64,000 nucleotides of DNA from CAWGMT01 sp963823675 (lineage in GTDB: Bacteria > Planctomycetota > Planctomycetia > Isosphaerales > Isosphaeraceae). Under the pieces are notes generated by a model. It was given only the letters and a program-made list of their open reading frames with translations, made no database searches and was not told the origin of the DNA. A program made the position numbers and the translations under genes. The stretch spans positions 248,001 to 312,000 of the forward strand of contig CAWGMT010000015.1 in NCBI GenBank assembly GCA_963823675.1, given 5' to 3'. Of this stretch, positions 25,923 to 35,274 are shown in pieces; position 1 is the stretch's first letter; the number at the start of each line of letters is the position of its first letter.

Positions 25923-25951
25923 TGTCGCCTTTCGCGGAGCGAAAGGCGACA
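25923..25951. repeat. 29-bp perfect palindromic repeat
   Basis: TGTCGCCTTTCGC (25923-25935) and GCGAAAGGCGACA (25939-25951) are perfect 13-bp arms around GGA. It lies between two convergent genes, where it could serve as a bidirectional terminator. Degenerate copies occur near 24091-24114 and 36865-36889. Confidence 0.8.
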
Positions 25952-25975
25952 CTTGGTTTCGCGCCGGCCCCCGCC

Positions 25976-28183
25976 TCAGGGTTTCTTGGTCGCGGCGGCC
26001 GGTTTCCCGCCGGCCTGGCCGAGCTTCTGCCTGGCCCGGGCGACGAGCGGGCTGCCTGGGTAATCGGTGAGGAGCGACTGATAGCCTGCCCGCGCGCGTT
26101 CGTGGCGGCCCAGCTTCTCGTCGCATTCGGCGGCCAGAAAAACCAGTCGGTCGGCGTAGGGTGAGTCGGAGTTGACGACGACCAGATCACCGGCCAGCGC
26201 GATGGCTTGCGGGAACTTCCCGCGGGCCGCCCAGTACCGTGCCTGCAAGAAGGTCAGATAGCCCTCGATCTTGTCGATCGGATACTCGTCCTGCCACTGG
26301 GTCAGCTCGGTCCAGGCGCGGTCGAGGGCTTTATCGCGGAGAAACTCCTCGGTCGACCGGCTGTGCGCTCCCCGCCATGCGTCCTGTTCGACGGCTAACC
26401 GGCGAGTCCCGACTGCGGCCATCGCCCGCGCATAGGCGGCGCACGCCGCAGCCTTGTCGCCCTTGCGGGCGTGCCAGTCGCCCCAGGCGCGATAGAGCCG
26501 GCTCAAAACATCGGCATCTCCCCCGGTTCCGAGCCGTGCCGTGGCCGAGTCGAGCAGCTTTTTGGCCGCCTGGGGCGCCAGCAGGTCGTGGAGTGCGAGG
26601 TCGGCTGCCCGGACCTCGCATTCCGCCTTCCACGCTTCAGGGCCCAGCACCCGCACCGATCCCTCCAGAAAAGCGCGAGCACCCTGAGCGTCGTCGAGAC
26701 GGTCGTGGAGCATGCCGCTGACTGTCCGCACGGCCGCAAGCGCGCTCTCCGAATCCATCGGCGCGCGCTCCGCGAGGATGCCGGCTTGCCCGGCCTTGAC
26801 GGCTCGCGCCACCAGCCCGGCTTCATCGAAGGCCCGGATCAGTTGCAGGAGACCGGTGGGATCCAGCTTCGCCGGGTTGTATTTCTCCACGAGAGCCAGA
26901 TAAGGGCCCAGCTTATCGGGCGGATGGTTCTCATCCGCAAAGATCAAGGGGCGGTGGATGGGCACCTTGTCAACAACCGCCTGCGCGTCGAGGTCACCGG
27001 CGGCCTTCATGGACACCGTGTAAATCCCCGGGTGCAGGTAGATATGCAGAGGATCGGTCTGGGAGCTGGTCTGCCCGTCGCCGAAATCCCAGTGGGCCCG
27101 CGGCCGAGTGGTCGCCCCTCGCGCGGTGACGAGCCGGAACTGGACGCGGACTAGCGGGAGATCGCTCTCGGATAACGGCACTTCTCCCACGGAGTCGACC
27201 ACAAACTCGCGCGCGTGTTTGACCCCGAGCGCGGGAAGCTGGGCGATTCGATCGGACGCGAACGCGTCCGGCGGGATCAGCTCGGGCATTCCCGTGCCGG
27301 GAGGTTGCCACGCGGCCACCATGCACGCGTCTGTGCCAGCCGCGGCATGCAGATACAAAAAAGCGTGCGGTCCCGCCGAGAGGTTGATCTCGCCCTTGAA
27401 CCGCGCATCGCCAACCGGGCCGTGCCAGCCGGGGGCGGCAACCACTGGCTTGGCGTCGATCGAGAGGAAGCTGGCATCCTGGCTCGAAGTGAAGAAACGA
27501 TAAAGACCCGCTCGCGTTACTTGGAGCGTTCCGCGATATTCGCTCAGGAACGGCCCCGGGTCGGGCCAGAAGGGATTGAACCGGTGGAAGACCGACGGGA
27601 CGAACCCGCTTCCATAGGGATTCGACGACGCGAAGGCCTCGCGGAGGGACGCCGGGTTGTTGAGGTCGCAGTTCTTGAAGCGGCGGGTTTCCAGCAGGAG
27701 CCCGGCCGAGCTGGTCCAGTCGGGCGATCGGGGAGCTTCGCCCTTGCCGCCGTAGCAGATCTTGTAAAGACGCTCCTTCGGGACGGTCTGAAATGCGACC
27801 CGGCAGAAGTCGCCCGGGCCGACTTGAAGCACACGCCAGGGGACGGCATTGCGCCGGCCGTCGAAGACAGCCAGCCCGCCCGCTCTTTCATCGAGCTCAC
27901 CGTGAGTAAAGAACTCGGTCACGACGACCTCGGGAACCGCCGCCGCCTGGGGAACCTGCACCCTCCTTTGATACGTGAGCCCGTGCTCGTCCCCGCCCGG
28001 TTCCTGGCCCGACTTGCTGGCCTCCTGAGCGGATAGATTGCTCCGGGCGCTCGCAAGCCCCAGAATCACGATGGCCGGAAGCAACTTCGAAGCGACAACA
28101 ACGAGGTTGCGCAAACTTCTCCGGAAAGATCGTTTGCGAGGCCGATGCTGGGGTGGCGGGGTCAGGGATCGCACGAGTCGCAT
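25976..28183 (-). CDS. secreted PA14-like/PKD protein with TPR-like tail
   Basis: The 735-residue protein has a basic N-terminus and signal or anchor helix at about 28-46. A beta-rich region follows, with a PA14-like segment at about 225-290 (FLSEYRGTLQVTRAGLYRFF, GPHAFLYLHAAAG). Then comes a PKD-like fold (about 345-410, AHWDFGDGQTSS and YLHPGIYTVSM). About 300 residues of alpha-helical repeats with TPR character follow (YARAMAAVGTRRL, YQSLLTDYPGSPLVARARQKLG). A role in binding glycans or envelope polymers is likely from the domains; no enzyme motif is seen. The Lys-rich end may be an artefact-free native tail. Confidence 0.75.
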   Translation of the reverse strand: MRLVRSLTPPPQHRPRKRSFRRSLRNLVVVASKLLPAIVILGLASARSNLSAQEASKSGQEPGGDEHGLTYQRRVQVPQAAAVPEVVVTEFFTHGELDERAGGLAVFDGRRNAVPWRVLQVGPGDFCRVAFQTVPKERLYKICYGGKGEAPRSPDWTSSAGLLLETRRFKNCDLNNPASLREAFASSNPYGSGFVPSVFHRFNPFWPDPGPFLSEYRGTLQVTRAGLYRFFTSSQDASFLSIDAKPVVAAPGWHGPVGDARFKGEINLSAGPHAFLYLHAAAGTDACMVAAWQPPGTGMPELIPPDAFASDRIAQLPALGVKHAREFVVDSVGEVPLSESDLPLVRVQFRLVTARGATTRPRAHWDFGDGQTSSQTDPLHIYLHPGIYTVSMKAAGDLDAQAVVDKVPIHRPLIFADENHPPDKLGPYLALVEKYNPAKLDPTGLLQLIRAFDEAGLVARAVKAGQAGILAERAPMDSESALAAVRTVSGMLHDRLDDAQGARAFLEGSVRVLGPEAWKAECEVRAADLALHDLLAPQAAKKLLDSATARLGTGGDADVLSRLYRAWGDWHARKGDKAAACAAYARAMAAVGTRRLAVEQDAWRGAHSRSTEEFLRDKALDRAWTELTQWQDEYPIDKIEGYLTFLQARYWAARGKFPQAIALAGDLVVVNSDSPYADRLVFLAAECDEKLGRHERARAGYQSLLTDYPGSPLVARARQKLGQAGGKPAAATKKP

Positions 28184-28600
28184 GGTGTTTGTTGGGTGGG
28201 AGCGGCGAGACGACGGCGGGTAGGCTTCATTTCATCATAATCCGGCTTCGGCGATGGAACAAGCAGGCCGACCCGGAAGGATTCCACAAAATCCAATGCT
28301 TGCCTGCACCGCTCCGGACAGGATCGGAGGGCCAGACCGCGATCCTGATCTATCTCCACTTCTGCCCTGACTGGTATACTAAGCCATAGATTAGAGACAA
28401 GTCGTGATGACCGTTGCGCTGACCTCGAACGTGGCGAAGGCGAACAACATTCCGGCCAGATACGAAACGGGTCGGGGACTGGACCCGACCCCTTCTCTGC
28501 TCCGCATCTGCTGGCTTCGCATCGGGCCGCTCCATGGAACAGAACGTATTGGGGCTTTCGGGGGGAGTAGTGCCAAACTTCAGCTTCCGGTGGCGATGAG
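28184..28600. other. intergenic, nothing recognised
   Basis: No gene with coding composition is seen. An open frame at 28404-28646 overlaps the DUF1883 start and has shadow-like content. Promoters of the divergent 25976-28183 and 28601 genes must lie here. Confidence 0.35.
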
Positions 28601-28873
28601 ATGGATCACCTGCACTACGAATTCGACGCAAGCCAAGGGGACGTGATCGAGGTAATGCTCGACCGCGCTGCCAACGTGCAACTTCTAGACCCCGCGAATT
28701 ACCTCAACTACAAGAACGGTCGCAGTTACAGATATCATGGCGGATATGCCACGAAGAGCCCGGTCAGATTGGTCGTGCCCCAAACCGGGAAATGGCATGT
28801 CGTGATCGACTTCGGCGGCGGAGCCGGCCAAGTGCGTGCGAGAGCCCGCCTCCTCTCGGGTGCGACGGTATGA
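28601..28873 (+). CDS. DUF1883 domain protein
   Basis: The 90-residue protein starts MDHLHYEFDASQGDVIEV and carries the family landmarks: VMLDRAANVQLLD, YKNGRSYRYHGG, the TKSPVRLVVP strand and WHVVIDFGG. It corresponds to a complete single DUF1883 domain, a beta-rich unit of unknown function. In other bacteria it is found alone or fused to TIR domains. Its stop codon overlaps the start of the following membrane-protein gene (ATGA at 28870-28873), so the two are co-translated. Confidence 0.82.
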   Translation: MDHLHYEFDASQGDVIEVMLDRAANVQLLDPANYLNYKNGRSYRYHGGYATKSPVRLVVPQTGKWHVVIDFGGGAGQVRARARLLSGATV

Positions 28874-29247
28874 GTCCGCGCGGAGGAATGCGGCCCGTGA
28901 TTCGCGAGGCTCCGCCAGGGGAGCTGAACGTCTACCGGGTCTATGAGCACCAATTGGATCTGCTGGCGCAGGGATCGCCGGCGTCGCTGCTTCTCAACTT
29001 TGCACTGTTTTTCCTGGGCGTGGCTGCGACGGCGGGAGGTACCCTTTGGTCCGCACCGCCCGATAAAGACCGAGTCTATTACACTTTCCTGATCATCCTT
29101 CTCGTCACGCTCATCGCGGGGGTCGTCATGCTGGCGCTTTGGTGGTTTCTACACCAGTCCACGCGGACCATGGTGGCGAACATCAAGTCGCAGATGCCAC
29201 CGAACCCTGCGATCCAAGAGGATGCCGGTGAACCTACTTCGGGGTGA
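28870..29247 (+). CDS. two-TM membrane protein coupled to DUF1883
   Basis: From ATG 28870, which overlaps the DUF1883 stop, the product has 125 residues. A soluble N-terminus contains ELNVYRVYEHQLDLLAQG. Two transmembrane helices follow at about residues 40-60 and 74-100, then a short cytoplasmic tail. The layout, two helices with a small soluble head, is like the membrane effectors found in small defence operons (SLATT-like), but sequence similarity cannot be claimed. Neighbours are DUF1883 upstream and a truncated TIR-like gene 310 bp downstream. Confidence 0.65.
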   Translation: MSPRGGMRPVIREAPPGELNVYRVYEHQLDLLAQGSPASLLLNFALFFLGVAATAGGTLWSAPPDKDRVYYTFLIILLVTLIAGVVMLALWWFLHQSTRTMVANIKSQMPPNPAIQEDAGEPTSG

Positions 29248-29556
29248 GAAGCGATCCTGAATTTATCTGGACCCTTTACGCTTGTTGCCGCAATCAGAAT
29301 GTCCGCTTTGGAATCTATCTGACTGCCATCGCCGTTCACTTTGCTCTGTGCGACCCCTCTTTTGAAGTCGGTAGTTGATTCAAATTGGGCGGGCTGTTCC
29401 AATACCGTGCTAGCTCGACCGGCGCGCTGCCCTACCCTGACCGGTGCTGGTGCCAGGTCAACCGGCGCGCCGTAATAGGGGACCGGCTCAATGCCAGGTC
29501 AACCAGCGCTGGCCAGCATGATGAGCGATTCGTTGGCTCAACGAGGGGTTTGGAAA
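29248..29556. other. intergenic with weak repeat pair
   Basis: About 60 bp beginning CTGAAT at 29257 resemble 60 bp beginning CTGAAT at 29822 at roughly 60-65 percent identity, flanking the TIR-like remnant. The word TGCCAGGTCAACC occurs twice (near 29452 and 29491). No gene is seen. Confidence 0.35.
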
Positions 29557-29835
29557 ATGGGCAAGAAATGCTTCGTCATCAGTCCGATCGGCGCAAGCGG
29601 TTCTGACATCCGAGAGCACGCGGACGACGTTTTCGAGTTCATCACTAAGCCCGCGATGGACGAACTCGGCATCCACGTTTATCGCGGCGATCACAGCCAG
29701 GAGATCGGCCGGATCACGGAGCGCTTGTGGCAATACCGTTGTATTCGCGGGGGCCTACGTCGCAGTTTCCCTTGCTCGAATGCTCTTCTCAGATCATCCG
29801 CGCTCCAAAGGAGGCGTGATTCTGAATCTACCTGA
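29557..29835 (+). pseudogene. truncated TIR-like / nucleotide-processing effector domain
   Basis: Starting at ATG 29557 behind a GAGGGG site, the frame reads GKKCFVISPIGASGSDIREHA then DDVFEFITKPAMDELG and IHVYRGDHSQEIGRITE. This is the N-terminal 60 residues of the TIR-like domain that opens with CFVISPIG and occurs in bacterial immune effectors. After RITE the expected strand and helix are missing. The rest (RLWQYRCIRGGLRR and on) does not look like the family, and the frame ends at 29835. It is probably a fragment left after a deletion. Confidence 0.6.
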
Positions 29836-30123
29836 ACCCAACACTCTTGTTGCGGAGATAAGCATATCCCTTTCGGTATGTCCGGTGTGAGTCTGTCGGA
29901 GGCCGGGCATCTCTTGGCCGTTCACGGGCTTGACGGTTTCCTGACCCCGTTTGGCATCCGCCGCGACAACGGCAATGCCGATCGAGCGGACCCTCTTGAC
30001 CTCAAGTCCCGGCCGGACCGTTGCCAGACCTCCGCTCTTCACGAACCAGGACAATTCGCCGAGTGACCCGTGAAGCGCCTAGAGCGCCTGTCTCGCATGA
30101 AGCTTCGCACAACCCATGCCGTC

Positions 30124-30785
30124 TCAGTCGAGGCCCTTGACGACATGGAAATTCCGGAATTCGGCATTGAACGGGGCCGTCGCCGTGTTGATTGCCGCCA
30201 CCCCGACCTCGCAGGTGTTACCCCACGCTCGAACCTTGATCCAATTCGGGTGGTTCACCCAGTCTTCGTCCCCCACGGTACGCCGCCGAGACTCTTGGGC
30301 CGCGCAGCTCCAGGCGGAGCGCGACCAACCCGTCCGGCGTCCCAGTACCGACGGAAGCCGCCATCTTGCCATTCGCACGCTGCTCAAAGTTCACGTAGCA
30401 GAAAACATTGTGCTGGCGAAAAACGGCAGTGCGCTCGAACCTGATGTAGTTATTCCGATCGAGCCAGATCAAATGTGTCTTACCAGTCGAGGTGCCTGTC
30501 CCAAACACCAGCGTGCCGTGAAACCTGATCCGAGAGTTTTCCCTTCGCCCCCGACGGCTGGTTTCCCAAGAAAGCCCACGCCAGCAAGAAGACTCCAACC
30601 GGGATTAAAGCAATTGCGATCACGGCGAGCCCGAAGTTGACGAGCTCCCAACCGCGCCAGTTGCTGCCGTGCATGTGGGGCTCAATAATCATCACGCTTC
30701 CCAGGAAGACATAGAAGCAGAGCGCGTAACTGATACCTGCCAAGACGAATCGTGGCCGGGTGGAAGGGATGCGAGGATAGCGCAT
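30124..30785 (-). pseudogene. membrane protein with DUF1349/lectin-like domain, two frameshifts
   Basis: Three frames join into one protein. 30785 starts MRYPRIPSTRPRFVLAGISY with two transmembrane helices (about 14-36 and 48-72). Near 30545 the frame changes to IRFHGTLVFGTGTSTGKTHL, continuing with VFCYVNFEQRANGKMAA. Near 30290 it changes again to VGDEDWVNHPNWIKVRAWG, ending FRNFHVVKGLD at 30124. The second half has the strand pattern of DUF1349/concanavalin-type beta sandwiches. As sequenced it cannot be made in one piece. Confidence 0.55.
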
Positions 30786-30892
30786 GGTTGCTCCCGCGGC
30801 GCGTGGCTGACCCGAGCAGCTTCCGGCGTTGCTGTGCCCGGGATTTCGATCTTGTCGTTAGTCGTCAGAGTGATTATCCCCGCTAGACGCAC

Positions 30893-33800
30893 TCATGGCA
30901 AACGGAGGATGAGCGTGATGCCGTCGCGCTGGGCGGCCGCGACGTGGCGGCCGTCGGGCGCCAGTGCGATCGCCCAGCAGGGTACCGATAGGTCCCATTC
31001 GTGCAGCCGCTTGCCAGAGGCGAGCTCGTAGACGCACACGGCCGGCTTCGACGGCTGCCAGCTCCCCTTTCCTACCTGGTCCGCCGCGATCAGCCGTTTC
31101 CCATCAAGTGAAAACGCCAACGAGAATCCCATGCACTCCTTGATCGGATAGGATGCCAGGCCCAGGCGTGCCATGAAGGGATCGATCGCCCTGGGGTTTC
31201 CGGCTGAGAGGTCCCACAACTGGGTCCCCCCGTTGCTCCCGGCGGCCAGAGTCTTGTCGTCAGGGGAGAAGACCAAGGATGAGATCGGCCAGCCGGTGCC
31301 CTTGAGCTGGGCTCGCTCACCCGGGGCGGCCCCGGCCAGGTCCCAGAGGCGGATCGAGTGATCCCGGCCGCTAAAGACGAAGCGGTCGCCTTGCGACGAG
31401 AACGCCACCACGGGAGCCCACTGGTCGTCTCCATCGAGCGCGAGCCGTTCCCTGGGCGTATCGGCGGTCAAGTCCCAGAGCCGGACCTTGTGGTCATTAC
31501 CACCCATGGCCAGCGTCTTGCCGTCGGGAGCGAAAGCCAGCGAACAGATGCCGTCGGCGGCTGTCCCTGGACGATTGATCGTCAGAACGAATCGCGTTCT
31601 GGGATCTGCTCCGCTGACGTCCATGACCGAATTGCCTCAGGCGAGCGTCTTGCCATCCGCGCTGAACGCCAGCGGCCAGGCCTGGCCCGAGGCGATGGCC
31701 ATCCGAGGCGTCGGCAGCCGCGAAAGGTCGTGCGCTTGAGTCAGGTCCCAGAGCCGTACAAGCTCGTCATCGCCACCGACCGCCAGCGTTCTGCCGTCCG
31801 GTGAGAACGCGACTGCCCTCAGGCCGCCGATCGGACCGCTCGGCTCAAACTTCTGACGCGGTTGGTTGGGCGCCATGTCCCAGGACCGGATCAGGTGGTC
31901 GCCGCCGCCGGTTATGAGCGTCTTGCTGTCCGGACGGAAAGCCAGCACGCCGGTGACCATCGCTCCCTGGTGCGCGGGAAGACTGCTCGCTCCCCCTCCC
32001 CCTCTCCCTCTCGATCGAGGTTCCAGAGCCGGATCCAACCTCCCGGCTGCGCCGCGGCGAGCGTCTTGCCGTCGGGAGCGAAGGCCACCATCGCATGTTC
32101 CTGCAGGCCGTTTGCGAGGATGGGGATACCGCCCTTCCCGCGCGGGTTCGCACCAGGGAGCGGCATGGCCTGCCCGCCAGGGCCGATCACCGCGCCGTTG
32201 CCCTCGTCGGTGCGAACGACCAGCCGGCGCCAGTTCGCGGGTTCCTTTGTTGAAAGGTCGCAGAGGCGAACAACCCCGTCCTGCGCGAGGGTCGCCAGCG
32301 TCTTGCCATCCGGGGAAAATGCGACCGAGATAAAGCCGTTCGATTGCGGCAAGACGGCGTCCGCCGGCGTCACTTTGACTCGAGCCTGCGGCGCGTTGCT
32401 TGTCATGACCCAAAGCCGGACGGAACCGTCGCGGAGGCCGGCCAGCGCCAGCATCTTGCCGTCGGGCGAAAACGTGAGCGACCGAACCTCTTCGGTGAGG
32501 CCGGGAAGCACGCCGCGCTCGACTGGCTCCTGGCCGGAGCAATCAAAGAGCTCGACGCTGTTACCATCGCCGGCAACGGCGAGGGTCTTGCTGTCTTTCG
32601 TGAACGCGGCCGCGTGCATCTGGTTATTGGGTTTGCCTTGGTGGCCGCGAGTCAGCAGAACGATCGGCCCTCTGGGGGGCGAAGCCCCGAGGTCCCAGAG
32701 CAGGAAATCTCCGTAGGCGCTGCCAGAGGCGAGCCAGTGGCCATCGGGCGAGATGGTCACGCACTTGACGAAACCCCGGTGTCCGGCCAGCGCGCCCAGC
32801 GGGCGGAGGCTCTCTGCGTCCCAGAGGCGGACTTTCTTGTCGTCGTCGGCACCGGTGGCGAGGAGCTTGCCATCGGGGCTGACCGCCAGGCAGGCGACAG
32901 CGCCGGCGTGGCGGCCGCGCAGCTCGCCGAGGACGGCCACCACATTCTCGGGCAAATCGGCGAGCCGCTTCTCGGCCGGTATATCCGCTGCCCTCAATGC
33001 GTCAAGGGAAAACGGTTGACGCGGTGCTTTCTTGACGCTCACCTGCGCGGCGACGTTCCCTCGAGGGGCCTGCGCCTGCTCGACGGCGGCCCCGCGGTGG
33101 ATCGCCAGGCCGGCTGCCGTGACGAGCGCACCGAGAACCGACATGATGCCCGCTCCCATTCGCAACCGGTGCAGGAACATGGCCTTGAGCGCCGCGTGCG
33201 TCAGAACGACCGTCGCCGCGGAGACGACACCGGCCGGGGTGCTTCCTTTTGCCACCAGCAACGTCAACTTGACCGTGGACGTCACCAGGGAGTCGGGGAC
33301 GGCCGACCTGGCGCGTTCGGCCGCCAGTGCGACCGTCACCCCTGCGACGGATTGCGCCAGGCCGCGCCGGATGAAGCGTCCGCGCAGCCGCTTGCGTCCC
33401 CGCGCCTGGCGACTCTTGACCGTGCCGACCGGCAAACCCAACTGTCGGGCGGCTTCCTCGTGGGTCAGACCCTCCAGGTCGCAGAGGACCACCGCGGTGC
33501 GATAGGGCGTTGGCAGCCGGCCGACTTCTTCGTGGACCACCGCGCCCAGATCGTCGCTTTCCGCGCCACGATCCGGGACGGTTCGCGGCGCCAGTTGGGC
33601 GTGCCGCCGCTCGTGAATCCGCCGTCGGATCGCCGAATCCCGAGCGGAGGCTGAGACGCGCAGGGCGACGCCATGGAGCCAGGGCCCGAGCGAGTCCTGC
33701 ACCCAGAGCGAGCGCGCCTTCTGGACCAGGACCAGGAACACGGCCTGGAAGGCATCCTGCGCGTCGTGCTCGTCGCGCAGGGCGGCGCGACAGACTCGTA

Positions 33801-33972
33801 GCACCATCGGGCCATGGCGCTCGACCAAGACCGTGAACGCCAGCTCGGCCGATTCATCCGCCCGGCTGGCAAATCGCTCGAGGAGCTGACGATCGCTCAA
33901 GTCGGCGGCGACTCCCTCGCCGAAGATCGCGCCGATGTAACTCAGGACCTTATTCTTCTGCTCGATCGCCAT
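30893..33972 (-). pseudogene. ECF sigma factor fused to WD40 propeller, disrupted
   Basis: The start at 33972 gives MAIEQKNKVLSYIGAIFGEG. Sigma region 2 is at about 25-95 (HDAQDAFQAVFLVLVQKA) and region 4 at about 150-200 (TPYRTAVVLCDLEGLTHEEA). A transmembrane helix follows at about 275-295. From about residue 345 WD40 blades run on (SPDGKLLATGADDDKKVRLWD and many similar). The uninterrupted part covers 33972 to about 31985. The frame then shifts in the GAGGGGGAGGGG-type run near 31985-32010 and continues to a TGA at 31637-31639. The same frame reopens at 31624 with more blades to 30893. Full length would be about 1,025 residues. ECF-WD40 fusions are known in planctomycetes; how the propeller controls the sigma part is not known. 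Confidence 0.78.
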
Positions 33973-34077
33973 GGGCCGTTTACCTCCCGTCCATTCTCGA
34001 ACTACCTGTAATGCGACGAGAGCGGAAAAAGGTTCCCACTTTGAAACATTGAGTTGAGCAAGCCGCCAAAATGGGGG

Positions 34078-34485
34078 TTACCTCTTGAGCAGTTTTCGAA
34101 GTCGATCGGAGTCCTCCTTCGTCCACCGTGGGTCACGCGGTACGTCCTTCGGCCACACGGGCGCCGGTGGATCGGGCGCCACGATGAGCCAGGGTCGGGC
34201 GGCGGCTTGGTTGTACTTCTCCGACAAGGCCCAGTAGTGCTCAACCAATTCATAGTGTGCATTGGTGGTCCGCGAGTCGTAACCGAACTCCGAACCCCGC
34301 CGAGATATTCGGTAATTCTCCTCGTCCCGCATTTCGTCATGAGCCTTTTGTGCGAACATCCCGGCTCGCCGCTCGAACGACTCGCGGCGGCGTCGCAGGC
34401 CCAAAGCGGTCCCCAAGACCATGGCCAGGATCGCCACGGCAACCATCAAACTCCGTATCGTGAACCGCAGTCGGGGCAGCCTCAT
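34078..34485 (-). CDS. small membrane-anchored protein
   Basis: From ATG 34485 the product has 135 residues: a basic stretch, the phrase RLRFTIRSLMVAVAILA (planctomycete-typical N-terminal anchor), one transmembrane helix (about 10-28), then a soluble charged domain rich in Arg, Glu and Tyr. No motif is recognised. An in-frame start at 34512 adds nine residues. The function is unknown. Confidence 0.6.
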   Translation of the reverse strand: MRLPRLRFTIRSLMVAVAILAMVLGTALGLRRRRESFERRAGMFAQKAHDEMRDEENYRISRRGSEFGYDSRTTNAHYELVEHYWALSEKYNQAAARPWLIVAPDPPAPVWPKDVPRDPRWTKEDSDRLRKLLKR

Positions 34486-34610
34486 AGCGAGACTCAGTTG
34501 GCGAGTACGCAACCTCTGACTTCTGGATCAACGGTGGCCTTGTTGCGTTTGAAGAATCGCACGCAGGAGATCCTTGATCTTGTCGCCCATCGTCGGACCT
34601 CAATTGATTC

Positions 34611-35156
34611 TCACCGCTTGCGCTTCGGTTTATGGTCCGAGTCCGTGGAAGGGATCGGCTGGCCCTCCGAGCGGAGATACTTCGCGTGAATCGTGGAATA
34701 ACGATCGCCGAATCTCACCAGAGTGATTCGGCTATAGGGCACCTTCTCGATGTCCTCGAGTCGTCCGCAACCATCGAAGTAATGAATGACGGCGTGCTTG
34801 GCATGGGCTTCCAGAAGCGGCCCGATGGAGAAGCTCTCCCTCACCTCGTCCTCCAGGATGACCACCTTGCCAACGAGATCGGCGACCAGCTCGGGCCACC
34901 CTCCGATCGAGAGTTTCTTTACCCATTGCGGGACCCGCTCCCAGAGGCCCTCGCGTCGCATGAGACGTTCGCAGTAATCGCCAGATTCGGATGAGGTGCA
35001 GAGCGTGATGTCCTTGGTCCTCATCGCCACGTAGCCGTCAAACTGAAAATCGTACTCCTGGTGAAGGAGCAAAAGCCCTGGGGACTGGGCGACGATGACC
35101 CCATGGTAGCGATTGGGGTCCAACTTCTTGCGTTCGATTGTGACCAACCTGCTCAT
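34611..35156 (-). CDS. uncharacterised soluble protein
   Basis: The start at ATG 35156 (MSRLVTIERKKLDPNRYHGV) gives 181 residues; the longer frame to 35234 adds unlike sequence. It reads as a folded soluble protein: GVIVAQSPGLLLLHQEYDFQ, then FDGYVAMRTKDITL, VPQWVKKLSIGG, and VVILEDEVRESFSIGPLLE. It ends in a Lys/Arg-rich tail. I do not recognise the family. The IS4-type element begins about 120 bp upstream of its start, so its promoter may have been altered by the insertion. Confidence 0.6.
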   Translation of the reverse strand: MSRLVTIERKKLDPNRYHGVIVAQSPGLLLLHQEYDFQFDGYVAMRTKDITLCTSSESGDYCERLMRREGLWERVPQWVKKLSIGGWPELVADLVGKVVILEDEVRESFSIGPLLEAHAKHAVIHYFDGCGRLEDIEKVPYSRITLVRFGDRYSTIHAKYLRSEGQPIPSTDSDHKPKRKR

Positions 35157-35274
35157 CCGCGGCCGATTCCAGATGTTCACAGCTACGACAAACGCTACGC
35201 TTGAGCATACCGCGCCAGCGGACTGCCGCACCACTCTCGACCGCCTCGTAGCGTGAGTCGGGAAAACGTGGAAA

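Noticed and set aside
25098..26126. 342-residue minus-strand frame
   Set aside because: Antisense to the DUF4058 gene, and part of it reads through the palindromic repeat at 25923-25951.
28404..28646. 80-residue open frame before DUF1883
   Set aside because: No hydrophobic or domain pattern, and it overlaps the DUF1883 start in another frame.
29794..30054. 86-residue minus-strand frame
   Set aside because: Part of it overlaps the weak repeat near 29822-29880 and no family or membrane pattern is seen.
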